From Immundisolibacterales bacterium (GTDB lineage: Bacteria > Pseudomonadota > Gammaproteobacteria > HK1): a DNA stretch of 64,000 nt. The stretch covers positions 33,318-97,317 of the forward strand of contig JAPOPW010000062.1 in the NCBI GenBank assembly GCA_026712715.1. The letters are read 5' to 3'. Position 1 is the first letter of the stretch, and each line of letters opens with the position of its first letter. Below the pieces are notes generated by a model. It was not told the DNA's origin, did not search any database, and saw nothing but the letters and a program-made list of their open reading frames with translations. This document shows, one piece after another, positions 17,510 to 25,982 of the stretch. The position numbers and the translations under genes are program-made.

Positions 17510-17970
17510 GCGGGCTCCGCGTGCGGGCGGCGCATCATCATCCCCGCCCGCCGGCAGTAGGCGACCTCCTCGTCGCGCTGGTTGTACGCGGTGTGGCCGA
17601 AGGTCACGACCCCCCGATCGAGCTTGGAGCGGCTCGCCCGCTTGTCGAGGATGGTGGTCTCCGCGCGCAGGGTGTCGCCGTGGAAGACGGGGATGGGAAA
17701 GCGGATGTCGGTCATCGAGAGGTTGCCGAGGGTGGTGCCCATGGTGAGGTCGCTCACCGTCATCCCTACCAGCAGGCCCAGGGTGAAGATGCTGTTGACG
17801 ACCCGCGCGCCGTGCTGGGTGGTACGCGCGAACTCTTCGTCGAGGTGCAGGGTCTGCGTATTCATGGTGAGGCTGGTGAAGAGCAGGTTGTCCGTCTCGG
17901 TGACCGTCCGCCCGAAGGGGTGGCGGTAGGTCCTGCCGACCTCGAAGTCCTCGAAATACAACCCGGGCAT
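17500..17970 (-). CDS. MaoC-family dehydratase
   Basis: A 156-residue single hot-dog protein. MPGLYFEDFEVGRTYRHPFG, FTSLTMNTQTLHLDEEFA and GDTLRAETTILDKRASRSK follow the mesaconyl-CoA hydratase / MaoC pattern, with RVVNSIFTLGL in the hot-dog helix. It is first in a four-gene operon with the ligase, FAS1-like dehydratase and acyl-CoA dehydrogenase genes. A strong AGGAGAAG site precedes ATG 17970. Two dehydratases in one operon suggest two hydration steps or two substrates. Confidence 0.82.
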   Translation of the reverse strand: MPGLYFEDFEVGRTYRHPFGRTVTETDNLLFTSLTMNTQTLHLDEEFARTTQHGARVVNSIFTLGLLVGMTVSDLTMGTTLGNLSMTDIRFPIPVFHGDTLRAETTILDKRASRSKLDRGVVTFGHTAYNQRDEEVAYCRRAGMMMRRPHAEPACG

Positions 17971-18105
17971 GAGCTCTTCTCCTGCGCTTCGAACCGGGCG
18001 GGAATGATAACGCGCGCACCCGCGGCATCCGCTTTGCGGTCGATGGAACGTGCCGAGCTTCGAATTGCGCGGCTCGGTGGGATTCCGGGACCTTCGCCGT
18101 ACCGT

Positions 18106-19107
18106 TTACACCCCGGTGCCCGCGGCGCGCCCGCTCTCGGGCGTCTCCGATCGATAGGAGAACGCCTGGCCGAACCGCCACACGAGATAGTCGCCGCAGG
18201 TGATCGGCTCGTGCTCGACTCGCGCCCCCGGCCCGAGGACCGGACGCGCGTCGATCACCGTCTGCGGATCGGGATCGAAGGCGAGCACGAGCGACATCCG
18301 CTCCCGGCCCGAACGGTTCACGACCCGGTGCGGCGTCGAACGGTAGGCGCCGTCGGTCCAGCGGGAAAGGAGGTCTCCGACGTTGACGACGAGGGTCCCG
18401 TCGATGGGCGGGGCGTGGACCCAGTCGCCGTTCGCGTCGCGGACCTGCAGTCCCCCGACCTCGTCCTGGCAAAGGACGGTGAGCACGCCGAAATCGGTGT
18501 GCGGCGCGACCCCGAACTGATCCGCTCCCATCCCCTCCGGCTGAGCGGGGTAGTAGACCAGGGAAGCGCGGCTGAGGGGACGCGCGCAGGTGCGAAGGAA
18601 GTAGTCGTCCTCGAGACCGAGGCCGATCGCGAAGCCGCGCATCAGGTGGCGCGCCACCTCGTGGGCGTGGCGGAAGAAACGCATCCCCCGCGGACGAAGC
18701 TCGGGCACGAATCCGGGCCAGCGGTTCGGGCCGCGAAGGGGGTGGTCCTCGGGGGTCCGTCCTTCCTCGTCCTCGAATCCGAAGAGGAAGCTCTCCTTCA
18801 GGTCGGCCTTCGCGTCGTCGTGCATCTTCGAGCCGCCGGGGGGGATCCATCCCCGGTGCCGGGCCGAGATCCGGACCGCCCGCCGCGCCGGCTCGGGGGC
18901 CCGGAAGAAGCGGAACGCGGTGGTGCGGAGCGATTCAATCACCTCGCGGGGAATCCCGTGTCCGGCGACGTAGATGAACCCCAGAGCGCGGCTCGCTTCG
19001 TGCAGGGCACGCGCCACCTGGGCGGGATCGCCCCCGTTTCGAAGGGGGCCGATGTCGATGACGGGAATGACCCCGGCATCCATCGGCCTGGCTTCGGCGT
19101 AGGGCAT
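18106..19107 (-). CDS. 2-oxoglutarate/Fe(II) oxygenase, isopenicillin-N-synthase family
   Basis: A 333-residue cupin-fold dioxygenase. The DIOX_N segment (VIPVIDIGPLRNGGDPAQVA, FIYVAGHGIP) is followed by the catalytic core: H203 and D205 in APHTDFG, H260 in STPHRVV, and the co-substrate Arg-x-Ser in RERMSLVL. The family covers hydroxylases, desaturases and the ethylene-forming enzyme; the individual reaction is not predictable. I start at ATG 19107, although the ribosome site is weak and ATG 19083 is a possible alternative. It lies between the MaoC operon and an AhpD-like gene on the same strand. Confidence 0.85.
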   Translation of the reverse strand: MPYAEARPMDAGVIPVIDIGPLRNGGDPAQVARALHEASRALGFIYVAGHGIPREVIESLRTTAFRFFRAPEPARRAVRISARHRGWIPPGGSKMHDDAKADLKESFLFGFEDEEGRTPEDHPLRGPNRWPGFVPELRPRGMRFFRHAHEVARHLMRGFAIGLGLEDDYFLRTCARPLSRASLVYYPAQPEGMGADQFGVAPHTDFGVLTVLCQDEVGGLQVRDANGDWVHAPPIDGTLVVNVGDLLSRWTDGAYRSTPHRVVNRSGRERMSLVLAFDPDPQTVIDARPVLGPGARVEHEPITCGDYLVWRFGQAFSYRSETPESGRAAGTGV

Positions 19108-19194
19108 CAGGGCGTCACCGCGCGACGTGCCGGCGCCGCCGGGGGGAGAATCGCACAACGCTCGTCGAACCCGGCCATGGCCGCCCGTGAACCC

Positions 19195-19773
19195 TCAGCC
19201 TTCCGTGTAATAGCCGACCACGTCTCCCTCCGTCGTGACCCCGAGGCCGTTCAGGCAGCGGTTGACGTAGTTGAAGTAGCCGACGATCTGGTTCGCCTCG
19301 AGAACTTCGCCGTCGTCCAGCCCGGCGGCGCGCATCTTGTCGACGTCCGAGCGTTCCATGGCCCCCGGCCGCAGGGTGAGCTTCTCGGCATACCGCATGA
19401 GCGCGAGCTCCCGGCCCTCGAACGCATCCTCCGGACGGTGCGCCGCGAGGGCCGCCTCGATCCGCGCCGCGCGTTCGTCGTCGCCGATGAGGTGGCGCGC
19501 GTTCGCCCAATGGTTCGCGAGCGCATAGGCGCAGTCGTTGAGGATGGACACGTAGGAGGCGATGCACTCCTGCAGCCACGCGGGAAGGGTGTTGGCATCG
19601 TCGTGCAGGGTCGCGCGGTACAGGACCACGTGCCCGTGAAGGGTGTTCGGACGCAGCGAGTGGACCCGCATGACGTTGTCCACCGTCCCGTGCGGGGTGC
19701 GCGCGAGGGCGAGCGCTTCGCGCAGGTCCTCTCCCGCCTCCTCGTCCGAAAGCATCCTGATCCAGGCCGACAT
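19195..19773 (-). CDS. AhpD-like carboxymuconolactone decarboxylase-family protein lacking the second Cys
   Basis: A 192-residue all-helical protein of the peroxidase-related (AhpD-like) group. The active-site helix reads SYVSILNDCAYALANHW: C81 is present and H88 is present, but the partner that would make a CxxC pair is Ala at position 84. Alkylhydroperoxidase activity normally needs both cysteines, so this member probably does not use a disulfide cycle. The start has a strong GGAGGAG site. It lies 60 bases upstream of the amino-acid permease gene's end and 87 upstream of the oxygenase gene, in the same direction. Confidence 0.82.
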   Translation of the reverse strand: MSAWIRMLSDEEAGEDLREALALARTPHGTVDNVMRVHSLRPNTLHGHVVLYRATLHDDANTLPAWLQECIASYVSILNDCAYALANHWANARHLIGDDERAARIEAALAAHRPEDAFEGRELALMRYAEKLTLRPGAMERSDVDKMRAAGLDDGEVLEANQIVGYFNYVNRCLNGLGVTTEGDVVGYYTEG

Positions 19774-19833
19774 CGCTCCCGCTCCTCCCGTTTCCTCCCG
19801 CTACGCTTCGGCTCCCGGTCCCGCCCCGCGCGC

Positions 19834-20766
19834 TCACTGCCGCTCGTCGGTCCGCATGCGCCGCTCCAGCCAGCGCACCCCGGCCGACACGATCAGGATC
19901 AGCACCAGGTACTCGAGGACGAGGATCGTATAGACCTCGAGCGGGCGGTACTCGGTCACCACCAGCTCGTTCGCCTTCCGGGTCAGCTCCTGCATGCCGA
20001 TTACCGACACCAGCGAGGACATCTTCAGCATGTACACGAACTGGTTGCCGAGGGCGGGGAGGATACGCCGGATCGCCTGGGGGAGGATCACGAAGCGCAT
20101 CGTGTCCGCGTAGCCGAGCGAGATCGAGTGCGCCGCCTCGTACTGCCCGCGGCCGATGGACTGGATCCCGGCCCGGAAGATCTCCGCCTGGAACGCGCTG
20201 TCGGAGAGCGCGAGCGCGATGACCCCGGCCCAGAACACGTTGATGGAGATGGCGGCGAGCTGGGGCATGCCGTAGTAGACCCAGAGGATGAGCACGAGAA
20301 TGGGGACCGCGCGGACGATCTCGACGTACACCCGGTTGAAACCGCGCGCGAGCCGGTTCGCTCCGAGGCCGGGCAGCGCGACCGCCAGGCCGACGACGAC
20401 GGAGATCAGGATCGCGGTGAGCGAAAGGAGCACCGTGTAGTAGAGCCCGCTCAGCAGGAACTTGAGGTTCGCCGCCCCGGAGGAGGTCGCGGGGTTGACC
20501 ACGTACCACCCCCAGTTGGCCGTGCAGCCCGAGAGCAGGGTCGTGGTCCCGGCGGCACCGGCGAGGAGGGCCCCGAATCTCGCCGGCCGCCGGCGCGCGA
20601 AGCGATCATGGCGCCCGCTACCCGCCCCGGGTGCAGGGGGCGCCTCGGTCCGGGGACGCCGCCCCGCGCAGGCGGCTTCGACCACCCGGCCGGATCCGTA
20701 CTCGGGCCCGGACCCGGACCCGGATCCGCGCCCGCGGCGTGCCCCGCTATCGTCGAACGAACCCAC
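19834..20766 (-). CDS. Polar amino-acid ABC transporter permease
   Basis: A 310-residue inner-membrane permease of the HisM/GlnP type. After a charged, Gly/Arg-rich N-terminus of ~60 residues comes a first membrane segment (ARFGALLAGAAGTTTLLSG), a short periplasmic stretch, then the core helices. The EAA loop for ATPase contact is EAAHSISLGYADTMRFVILP. The start is GTG 20766 with GGAGACGGAGCG upstream. The gene lies behind the cognate ATPase gene on the same strand; the binding protein is divergently encoded at 21899. One permease is present, so it probably works as a homodimer. Confidence 0.85.
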   Translation of the reverse strand: MGSFDDSGARRGRGSGSGSGPEYGSGRVVEAACAGRRPRTEAPPAPGAGSGRHDRFARRRPARFGALLAGAAGTTTLLSGCTANWGWYVVNPATSSGAANLKFLLSGLYYTVLLSLTAILISVVVGLAVALPGLGANRLARGFNRVYVEIVRAVPILVLILWVYYGMPQLAAISINVFWAGVIALALSDSAFQAEIFRAGIQSIGRGQYEAAHSISLGYADTMRFVILPQAIRRILPALGNQFVYMLKMSSLVSVIGMQELTRKANELVVTEYRPLEVYTILVLEYLVLILIVSAGVRWLERRMRTDERQ

Positions 20767-20899
20767 TTCGCTCCGTCTCCCCGGACTCGTCGAGGATCCC
20801 CGCGCCTTGCAGACGAATCAAACCTGCAACGCGGTCTCTTGAACGCGAGGCACGGGGCTCCCGCCGGCAGGGCGCTCCATCGCTTCGCGGGAAGTCGGG

Positions 20900-20941
20900 G
20901 GCTTCGAACATGTCTCGTCGGTCTGCGGCGCAGCCTCGCTA
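20900..20941 (-). repeat. Dispersed repeat, copy A, reaching a stop codon
   Basis: On the minus strand the TAG stop of the ATPase gene is followed by CGAGGCTGCGCC, then CGACGAGACATGTTCGAAG and CCCCC. The same blocks follow the stop of the luciferase-like gene at 23710 (copy B), where about 55 extra bases separate them. The shared end sequence starts at the stop codon itself. Confidence 0.5.
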
Positions 20942-21730
20942 GTGATGGAGGATCTTCTGCAGGAAGTCGCGGCACCGTTCGCTTTCGGGGTTGCTGAAGA
21001 AGCGCTCCGGCTCGGCCATCTCGACGATCTCTCCGTGGTCCATGAAGACCATCTTGTCCGCCACTCTGCGGGCGAAGCCCATCTCGTGGGTCACGCAGAT
21101 CATCGTCATTCCGCTCGCGGCGAGCTCGACCATCACCTCGAGTACCTCGTTGATCATCTCCGGATCGAGGGCGGAGGTCGGCTCGTCGAACAGCATGATC
21201 CGGGGCTCCATGCAAAGGGCCCGGGCGATCGCGACCCGCTGCTGCTGCCCGCCGGAGAGCTCCCGCGGAAACTTCTGCGCCTGTTCCGGGATGTGCACCC
21301 GCTCGAGGTACCGGACGGCCAGGGCCTGCGCTTCGTCCCTCGACATCCCGCGGGCCCGCATCGGACCCAGGGTCAGGTTCCGGAGCACGGTGAGGTGCGG
21401 AAAGAGGTTGAACTGCTGGAACACCATGCCGATTCTGGAGCGGATCGACGCGACGCTCTCGCGGCGATCGTCCAGGGTCGTGCCATCGACGACAATCGTG
21501 CCCGATTCGTGGTGCTCGAGGCCGCCGACGCAGCGCACCAGGGTCGACTTGCCGGAACCGGAGGGGCCGCAGACGACCACCCGTTCGCCCAGCGACACGT
21601 CCACCGACACCGAGCGCAGCGCCACGAACCCTCCGAACGACTTCGAGACGCGCCGGATGCGGATGATCGGCTCCGCCCCGTCCCCGGAACCGTGGCGCGC
21701 CGGCGTACCGCCCGCAGCATCGTTACCCAT
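20939..21730 (-). CDS. Polar amino-acid ABC transporter ATP-binding protein
   Basis: A 263-residue GlnQ/HisP-type ATPase. Walker A GPSGSGKS lies at 55-62, the Q-loop VFQQFNLFPH at about 102, the signature LSGGQQQR and Walker B IMLFDEPTSALDPE follow, and the H-loop is CVTHEMGFA. It energises the permease encoded just downstream. The first ~20 residues are not part of the domain. The start at 21730 faces the divergent binding-protein gene 168 bases away; that gap must carry both promoters. Confidence 0.9.
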   Translation of the reverse strand: MGNDAAGGTPARHGSGDGAEPIIRIRRVSKSFGGFVALRSVSVDVSLGERVVVCGPSGSGKSTLVRCVGGLEHHESGTIVVDGTTLDDRRESVASIRSRIGMVFQQFNLFPHLTVLRNLTLGPMRARGMSRDEAQALAVRYLERVHIPEQAQKFPRELSGGQQQRVAIARALCMEPRIMLFDEPTSALDPEMINEVLEVMVELAASGMTMICVTHEMGFARRVADKMVFMDHGEIVEMAEPERFFSNPESERCRDFLQKILHH

Positions 21731-21898
21731 CGTGAGCCGTCCCGGCGCATCGCCCGCCTTGCGCACTTGACGCGGCAGTCTAGCCCCTTTGTCCGGACCG
21801 GATTGGGAACCGCCGGGCGGCAACGCCGGCCGGCGTCGTTTGCGGCCCGGGGGGGTCGGCCCGATAATCCGCGCCGGCACACCAGGGAGACGAGATCG

Positions 21899-22675
21899 AT
21901 GCGAGTCCTCAAGGCGATTCCGGCAGCGCTGCTGCTCCTCACCGTGACGTCAGCAGCCCAGGGTCAATCCGCGCTCGGCGAGATTCTGAACGGCGGAGTC
22001 CTCAAGGTCGGCACGACCGGCGACTGGAACCCGATGACGATGAAGGATCCGGCCACCAACGAGTACACCGGGTACGACATCGACGTCATGACCGAGCTCG
22101 CCAAGGATCTCGGGGTGGAGGTCGAGTTCGTGGCCACCGACTGGAAGACCCTGGTCAGCGGCGTGACTTCCGGCAAGTACCACATGACCGGGTCGGCGTC
22201 GATCTCGCCGGCGCGGGCGAAGGCGGCCGGCTATTCGTCGAGCTACTTCTCGCTCGCCACCGTGCCGCTCATCCTCGCCGAGGACAAGGACCGGTTCATG
22301 GACTGGGCCGACCTCGACAAGCCCGACGTGACCGTCGCCGCCACCCTCGGCACCGTTCAGGAGAAGTACGTAAAGCGCTTCTTCCCGAACGCCCGGCACA
22401 AGATCGTCGAGGCCCCGGCGCGCGACTTCCAGGAAGTGCTCGCCGGACGGGCCGATGCCCACATCACCTCGAACGTCGAGGCCAACAAGCTGGTCCAGAA
22501 GTATCCGCAGATGATGATCGTCCCCGTCTCCCGAGCGAAGGCGCCGACCCCGATCGCGATGCTCCTCCCCCAGGCGGACCAGGTCTGGATCAACTACGTC
22601 AACACGTGGATCGCCCTCAAGACCGAACGCGGATTCTTCGAGGACCTCGGCCGCAAGTGGAGGCTGCTGCACTAG
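21899..22675 (+). CDS. Amino-acid ABC transporter substrate-binding protein
   Basis: A 258-residue periplasmic binding protein of family 3. Residues 1-22 are a signal peptide (MRVLKAIPAALLLLTVTSAA). The mature protein has GGVLKVGTTGDWNPMT, YTGYDIDVMTELAKDLGVEV, and the C-terminal VNTWIALKTERGFFEDLG, typical of polar amino-acid binders. It is close to cyclohexadienyl-dehydratase-like SBP_bac_3 members, so binding rather than catalysis is assumed. GGGAGACGAG precedes ATG 21899. It is divergent from its ATPase/permease genes and is followed 35 bases later by a creatininase-family gene, which may process the imported substrate. Confidence 0.87.
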   Translation: MRVLKAIPAALLLLTVTSAAQGQSALGEILNGGVLKVGTTGDWNPMTMKDPATNEYTGYDIDVMTELAKDLGVEVEFVATDWKTLVSGVTSGKYHMTGSASISPARAKAAGYSSSYFSLATVPLILAEDKDRFMDWADLDKPDVTVAATLGTVQEKYVKRFFPNARHKIVEAPARDFQEVLAGRADAHITSNVEANKLVQKYPQMMIVPVSRAKAPTPIAMLLPQADQVWINYVNTWIALKTERGFFEDLGRKWRLLH

Positions 22676-22710
22676 CCGCGGCTGGTCGCTTTCGCGAGCG
22701 GCGGGGTCGG

Positions 22711-23472
22711 GTGAGGCTCGACCTCGCCACCTGGCCGGAGGTCGAGGCGTACCTCGGCCGCTCGCGCGGCATCGTCATCCCGGCCGGGTCGACCGAGCAG
22801 CACGGCCCGATGGGCCTAATCGGCACCGACGCGATCTGCGCCGAGCGGGTCGCGGCGGGCGCGGCCGACCTCGCCGGGGCCATGGTCGCTCCGACCCTCG
22901 CCTACACTCCTGCGCCCTTCAACCTCGGTTTCCCCGGCACCGTCTCGGTGCCGGAAGCACTCTTCGAGCATCTGGTCGACGAGATCCTGTCGAGTCTCGA
23001 AGTCCACGGCTTCGACCGCTTCTACTTCGTGAACGGCCACGGGGCCAATCTCGCCCCGCTGGAGCGCGCGGCGGCGACGGTCCGGGAGCGGGCGAGCGCG
23101 GACGTCCGCATCCGGAGCTGGTGGGACTTCGAGCCGGTGAATGCCCTGCGGAGCGCGTACTACGGCGACTGGGAAGGCATGCACGCGACCCCGTCGGAGG
23201 TGGCGATCACCCAGTCCACCCACCGGACGGTCCCGGCCGGGCTCGCCGTGTCGCCGCCGGAGCCCCTCCCGCCCGGCTATGTCGAACGGCATGCCGGGGA
23301 CCGGCATGGACCTCCCGACGAGCACCGGCGGCGGTTCCCGGACGGCCGGGTCGGCTCCCACTCCGCGCTCGCGACCCCGGAGCACGGCGCGGCGCTGCTC
23401 GAGACGGCAGCGGCCGCGGTGGCCGAGGATTACGCGGCGTTCACGGCCGGCGGCAGTCGCGAGCCGGCCTGA
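22711..23472 (+). CDS. Creatininase-family amidohydrolase
   Basis: A 253-residue metal-dependent amidohydrolase. Metal ligands are visible in the family motifs: IPAGSTEQHGPMG (Glu and His), GTDA (Asp), VNGHGAN (His) and the Glu in GMHATPSEVAI. Creatininase-family members open cyclic or linear amides such as creatinine, 3-dehydro-scyllo-inosose or mycofactocin precursors. The GTG start at 22711 gives the normal length and N-terminus (RLDLATWPEVEAYL). It lies 35 bases after the amino-acid-binding protein and is probably co-transcribed with it, which suggests it acts on what the importer brings in. Confidence 0.83.
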   Translation: MRLDLATWPEVEAYLGRSRGIVIPAGSTEQHGPMGLIGTDAICAERVAAGAADLAGAMVAPTLAYTPAPFNLGFPGTVSVPEALFEHLVDEILSSLEVHGFDRFYFVNGHGANLAPLERAAATVRERASADVRIRSWWDFEPVNALRSAYYGDWEGMHATPSEVAITQSTHRTVPAGLAVSPPEPLPPGYVERHAGDRHGPPDEHRRRFPDGRVGSHSALATPEHGAALLETAAAAVAEDYAAFTAGGSREPA

Positions 23473-23599
23473 GGTCGCCCGCCGGCGGCCCGGCTCCGGG
23501 CATCCGTTCGCCGCTCCCGCGCCGGGAACGAAGCGGGCGAGGCCGCTACCAAGAGAGATGCTTGCATTTCTCCTTGTACGGAGCGGCCGGGTCTCGAGC

Positions 23600-23712
23600 A
23601 AGGACGGGGGGCTTCGCACCGGTCTCGTCGGACCGAGCTTGCCAAAGTGGCGAGCCACCCCGCTGTCGCGCAAGGAACGTTCGGAAGCTCCAGGCAAGGC
23701 GCAGCCTCGTTA
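23600..23712 (-). repeat. Dispersed repeat, copy B, reaching a stop codon
   Basis: On the minus strand the TAA of the luciferase-like gene runs directly into CGAGGCTGCGCC; after about 55 extra bases comes CGACGAGACCGGTGCGAAG and CCCCCC. The two blocks match copy A at 20900-20941. The rest of the 237-base gap between the creatininase and luciferase-like genes holds no gene. Confidence 0.5.
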
Positions 23713-24852
23713 GGAGCTCGCGCACGCTCCGACTGCAGCCGGTCGAGCGGGGAGATCGAGCGGCTCGACCCGGAGCGGCTCGCAGCTCATCTTCATCGAC
23801 TTGAGCTCGGGCAGCACCTTCGCCGCGAAGAGACGCATGCTGCGCTCCGCGTCCGCGTACGGCATCCCCGTGTAGCTGAAGTGGCACATCGTCCCGGCGT
23901 GGCCGATCATGGCGTGGACCTTCTCGACCTTCTCCAGCACCTGCTGCGGGGTTCCCCACGGCATGAGGCGCATGAAGTCCTCCGCCGCGCCCTCTCCGGT
24001 CCGTTTCGCGATGTACTTGTCCACCGCCGCGTAGTACTCGTAGCCCTTGACATGGGCGAGGTGTCCGGAGGTGAACTCGTAGTGCTTCATCACCGTCCCG
24101 TAGTAGCCCGCGATGTAGCGCCGGGCCATTTCCTCGGCGCGGTCCGCGCTCTCGTCCACGAAGTAGAAGCCGGCGCACAGCGGCGCCGGAGCGTCCGTCC
24201 CGTTCTCTTCGCGAAAGACCTCCCGGTAGACCTCCAGGTCCTTGCGCACGTCCTCCCACGGCTTCTGCGGCACCACGAGCAGCCCGACCCCGAGCTTGGC
24301 CATCACCGGCATCGAGTCCGGGGAGACCGCAGCGGCGAACGTGCGCCCCCGGAACGACCTGAACGGCGCGGGCCGCAGGTCGCGCCGGGGCTGGTCGACG
24401 TACTCGCCTCCGCCCTCCATCCATCCATTCTCGAGCGCCTCGAGCACGAGCGTCGCGGACTCGACGAAGCGCCCTCGCGACTCCCCCATGTCGATTCGGA
24501 ATCCCTCGAACTCCACCCGGCCGAGCCCGCGCCCGATGCCGAGAATCACCCGTCCGCCCGAGATCTGGTCGAGCATCGCGATCTGCTCCGCGGCGCGGAT
24601 GGGGTCGTGCCACGGCAGCACCACGACCATCGATCCCAGGCCGACCCGCCGGGTCCTCGCCGCCATCCAGCTCAGGAATTGCACGACGTCCGGGCACATC
24701 GTGTAGTCCGTGAAATGGTGCTCGACCGACCACACCGAGTCGAAGCCGAGCGGCTCGGCGAGCTCGGCGAGCCGGAGCTCGTTTCGATAGACCTCGAGAT
24801 CCGGGAGCCGGTTCTCCGGGTTCTGGAAGAGCGGGGCGTAGCCTGTGTGCAT
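23710..24852 (-). CDS. LLM-class (luciferase-like) flavin-dependent oxidoreductase
   Basis: A 380-residue TIM-barrel flavoenzyme of the bacterial luciferase superfamily. Seen: FDSVWSVEHHFTDYTMCPD, the PWHDPIRAAEQIAMLDQISG segment with RVILGIGRGLGR, and a C-terminal SYTGMPYADAERSMRLFAAK. These enzymes use FMN or F420 for monooxygenation or hydride transfer; the substrate is unknown. GGAGGAGAAAT precedes the start. It is the third of three minus-strand genes with an esterase and a second LLM enzyme, likely one catabolic unit. Confidence 0.85.
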   Translation of the reverse strand: MHTGYAPLFQNPENRLPDLEVYRNELRLAELAEPLGFDSVWSVEHHFTDYTMCPDVVQFLSWMAARTRRVGLGSMVVVLPWHDPIRAAEQIAMLDQISGGRVILGIGRGLGRVEFEGFRIDMGESRGRFVESATLVLEALENGWMEGGGEYVDQPRRDLRPAPFRSFRGRTFAAAVSPDSMPVMAKLGVGLLVVPQKPWEDVRKDLEVYREVFREENGTDAPAPLCAGFYFVDESADRAEEMARRYIAGYYGTVMKHYEFTSGHLAHVKGYEYYAAVDKYIAKRTGEGAAEDFMRLMPWGTPQQVLEKVEKVHAMIGHAGTMCHFSYTGMPYADAERSMRLFAAKVLPELKSMKMSCEPLRVEPLDLPARPAAVGACASS

Positions 24853-24996
24853 GAGCGATTTCTCCTCCCTCGCATCCGGTGGCTCGAGCGGGAGCCGGCG
24901 GTTTCGACGGCGCGGTGTCGCGGCCGCGCCCGATCTTCGGGCCGCCGAGCCCTGTCGCGCGAGACGCTGCGTCTCGTTCGGCTCGGTGTGAGCCGG

Positions 24997-25887
24997 TTAC
25001 CCGGTGAGCCGGTCCCGTACGAACTCCCCGATGCGATCGACCGCCTTCGCCGCCTCGTCGAGGTACTCGCCGAACCAGTGCCAGACGTGGATCATGTCGT
25101 CCCAGACCTCGAGGGTCGCGTCCCCTCCGGCGGCCTTGCAGCGCTGCGCCAGCAACCGCGAGTCGTCGAGGAGCACCTCCTCGGAGCCGACCTGGATGAG
25201 GAGGGGCGGCAGTCCCGAGAGGTCCGCATGGAGCGGCGAGGCGAGAGGGGTGCGAGGGTCCGCCCCGGCGAGGTACGCGCCGCCCCAGCGATCGATGTCC
25301 TCCTGGAAAACGAGCGGGTCCCGCTCCGCGTGGGTCCGGTACGACTCCGCCTCGTTCGTGAGGTCCGCCCACGGGGAGATGCAGACCGCCGCGGCGGGGA
25401 GCGGAAGCCCCGCGTCGCGGATCGCGAGGAGGGTCGCAACGGTGAGGCCGCCGCCCGCCGAGTCGCCGCCGATGACGATCGAGCCTGGAGCGGTCCCCGC
25501 GTCGAGCAGCCCGCGGTAGCCGGCGAGGGCGTCATCCAGCGCCGCGGGGAACGGGTTCTCCGGCGCGAGCCGGTAGTCGAGGGCGACGGCCCGAGTGCGC
25601 GACGCGACCGCGAGCGCGGCCACGAGGTGGCGGTGCGAGACGGGCGAGCCGATGGCGTAGCCACCGCCGTGGAGGTAGAGAAAGGTCCCGGCGCCACGCG
25701 CGGGGGGCGTCACGACCTCCGCCGGAACACCGCCGATCTCGTGCTGCGCCGTCTCGACCCCCTCCGGCAGGGCGAAGACGTACTTCGCCTTGTCGTACAT
25801 CTCCCGGGCTTCCTCCACGGTCTGATCGCGCATATTGGGAAGCGTCGCGAGATGCGCGCGAATGCCTTCGATTCCGTGCTGCAACAT
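24997..25887 (-). CDS. Alpha/beta hydrolase, hormone-sensitive-lipase-type esterase
   Basis: A 296-residue esterase. The oxyanion-hole motif is YLHGGGYAIGS, the nucleophile Ser lies in IGGDSAGGGLTVA, and the C-terminal catalytic Asp and His appear in the DDSRLLAQR and WDDMIHVWHWF stretches. There is no signal peptide, so it acts in the cytoplasm on short acyl esters or lactones. GAGGGCTGAAGG precedes the start. It lies between two LLM oxidoreductase genes, all in the same direction; a Baeyer-Villiger-type oxidation followed by ester cleavage is one possible pathway, which is inference. Confidence 0.88.
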   Translation of the reverse strand: MLQHGIEGIRAHLATLPNMRDQTVEEAREMYDKAKYVFALPEGVETAQHEIGGVPAEVVTPPARGAGTFLYLHGGGYAIGSPVSHRHLVAALAVASRTRAVALDYRLAPENPFPAALDDALAGYRGLLDAGTAPGSIVIGGDSAGGGLTVATLLAIRDAGLPLPAAAVCISPWADLTNEAESYRTHAERDPLVFQEDIDRWGGAYLAGADPRTPLASPLHADLSGLPPLLIQVGSEEVLLDDSRLLAQRCKAAGGDATLEVWDDMIHVWHWFGEYLDEAAKAVDRIGEFVRDRLTG

Positions 25888-25982
25888 CCTTCAGCCCTCG
25901 GTCAGGTTGCGTTTCCGGTAGTGGGGAGCGGGGTGGCGGTCGGCTCCGGCCCGCCCGCCGGGGTTCAGCCGCCTGCGGAGGT

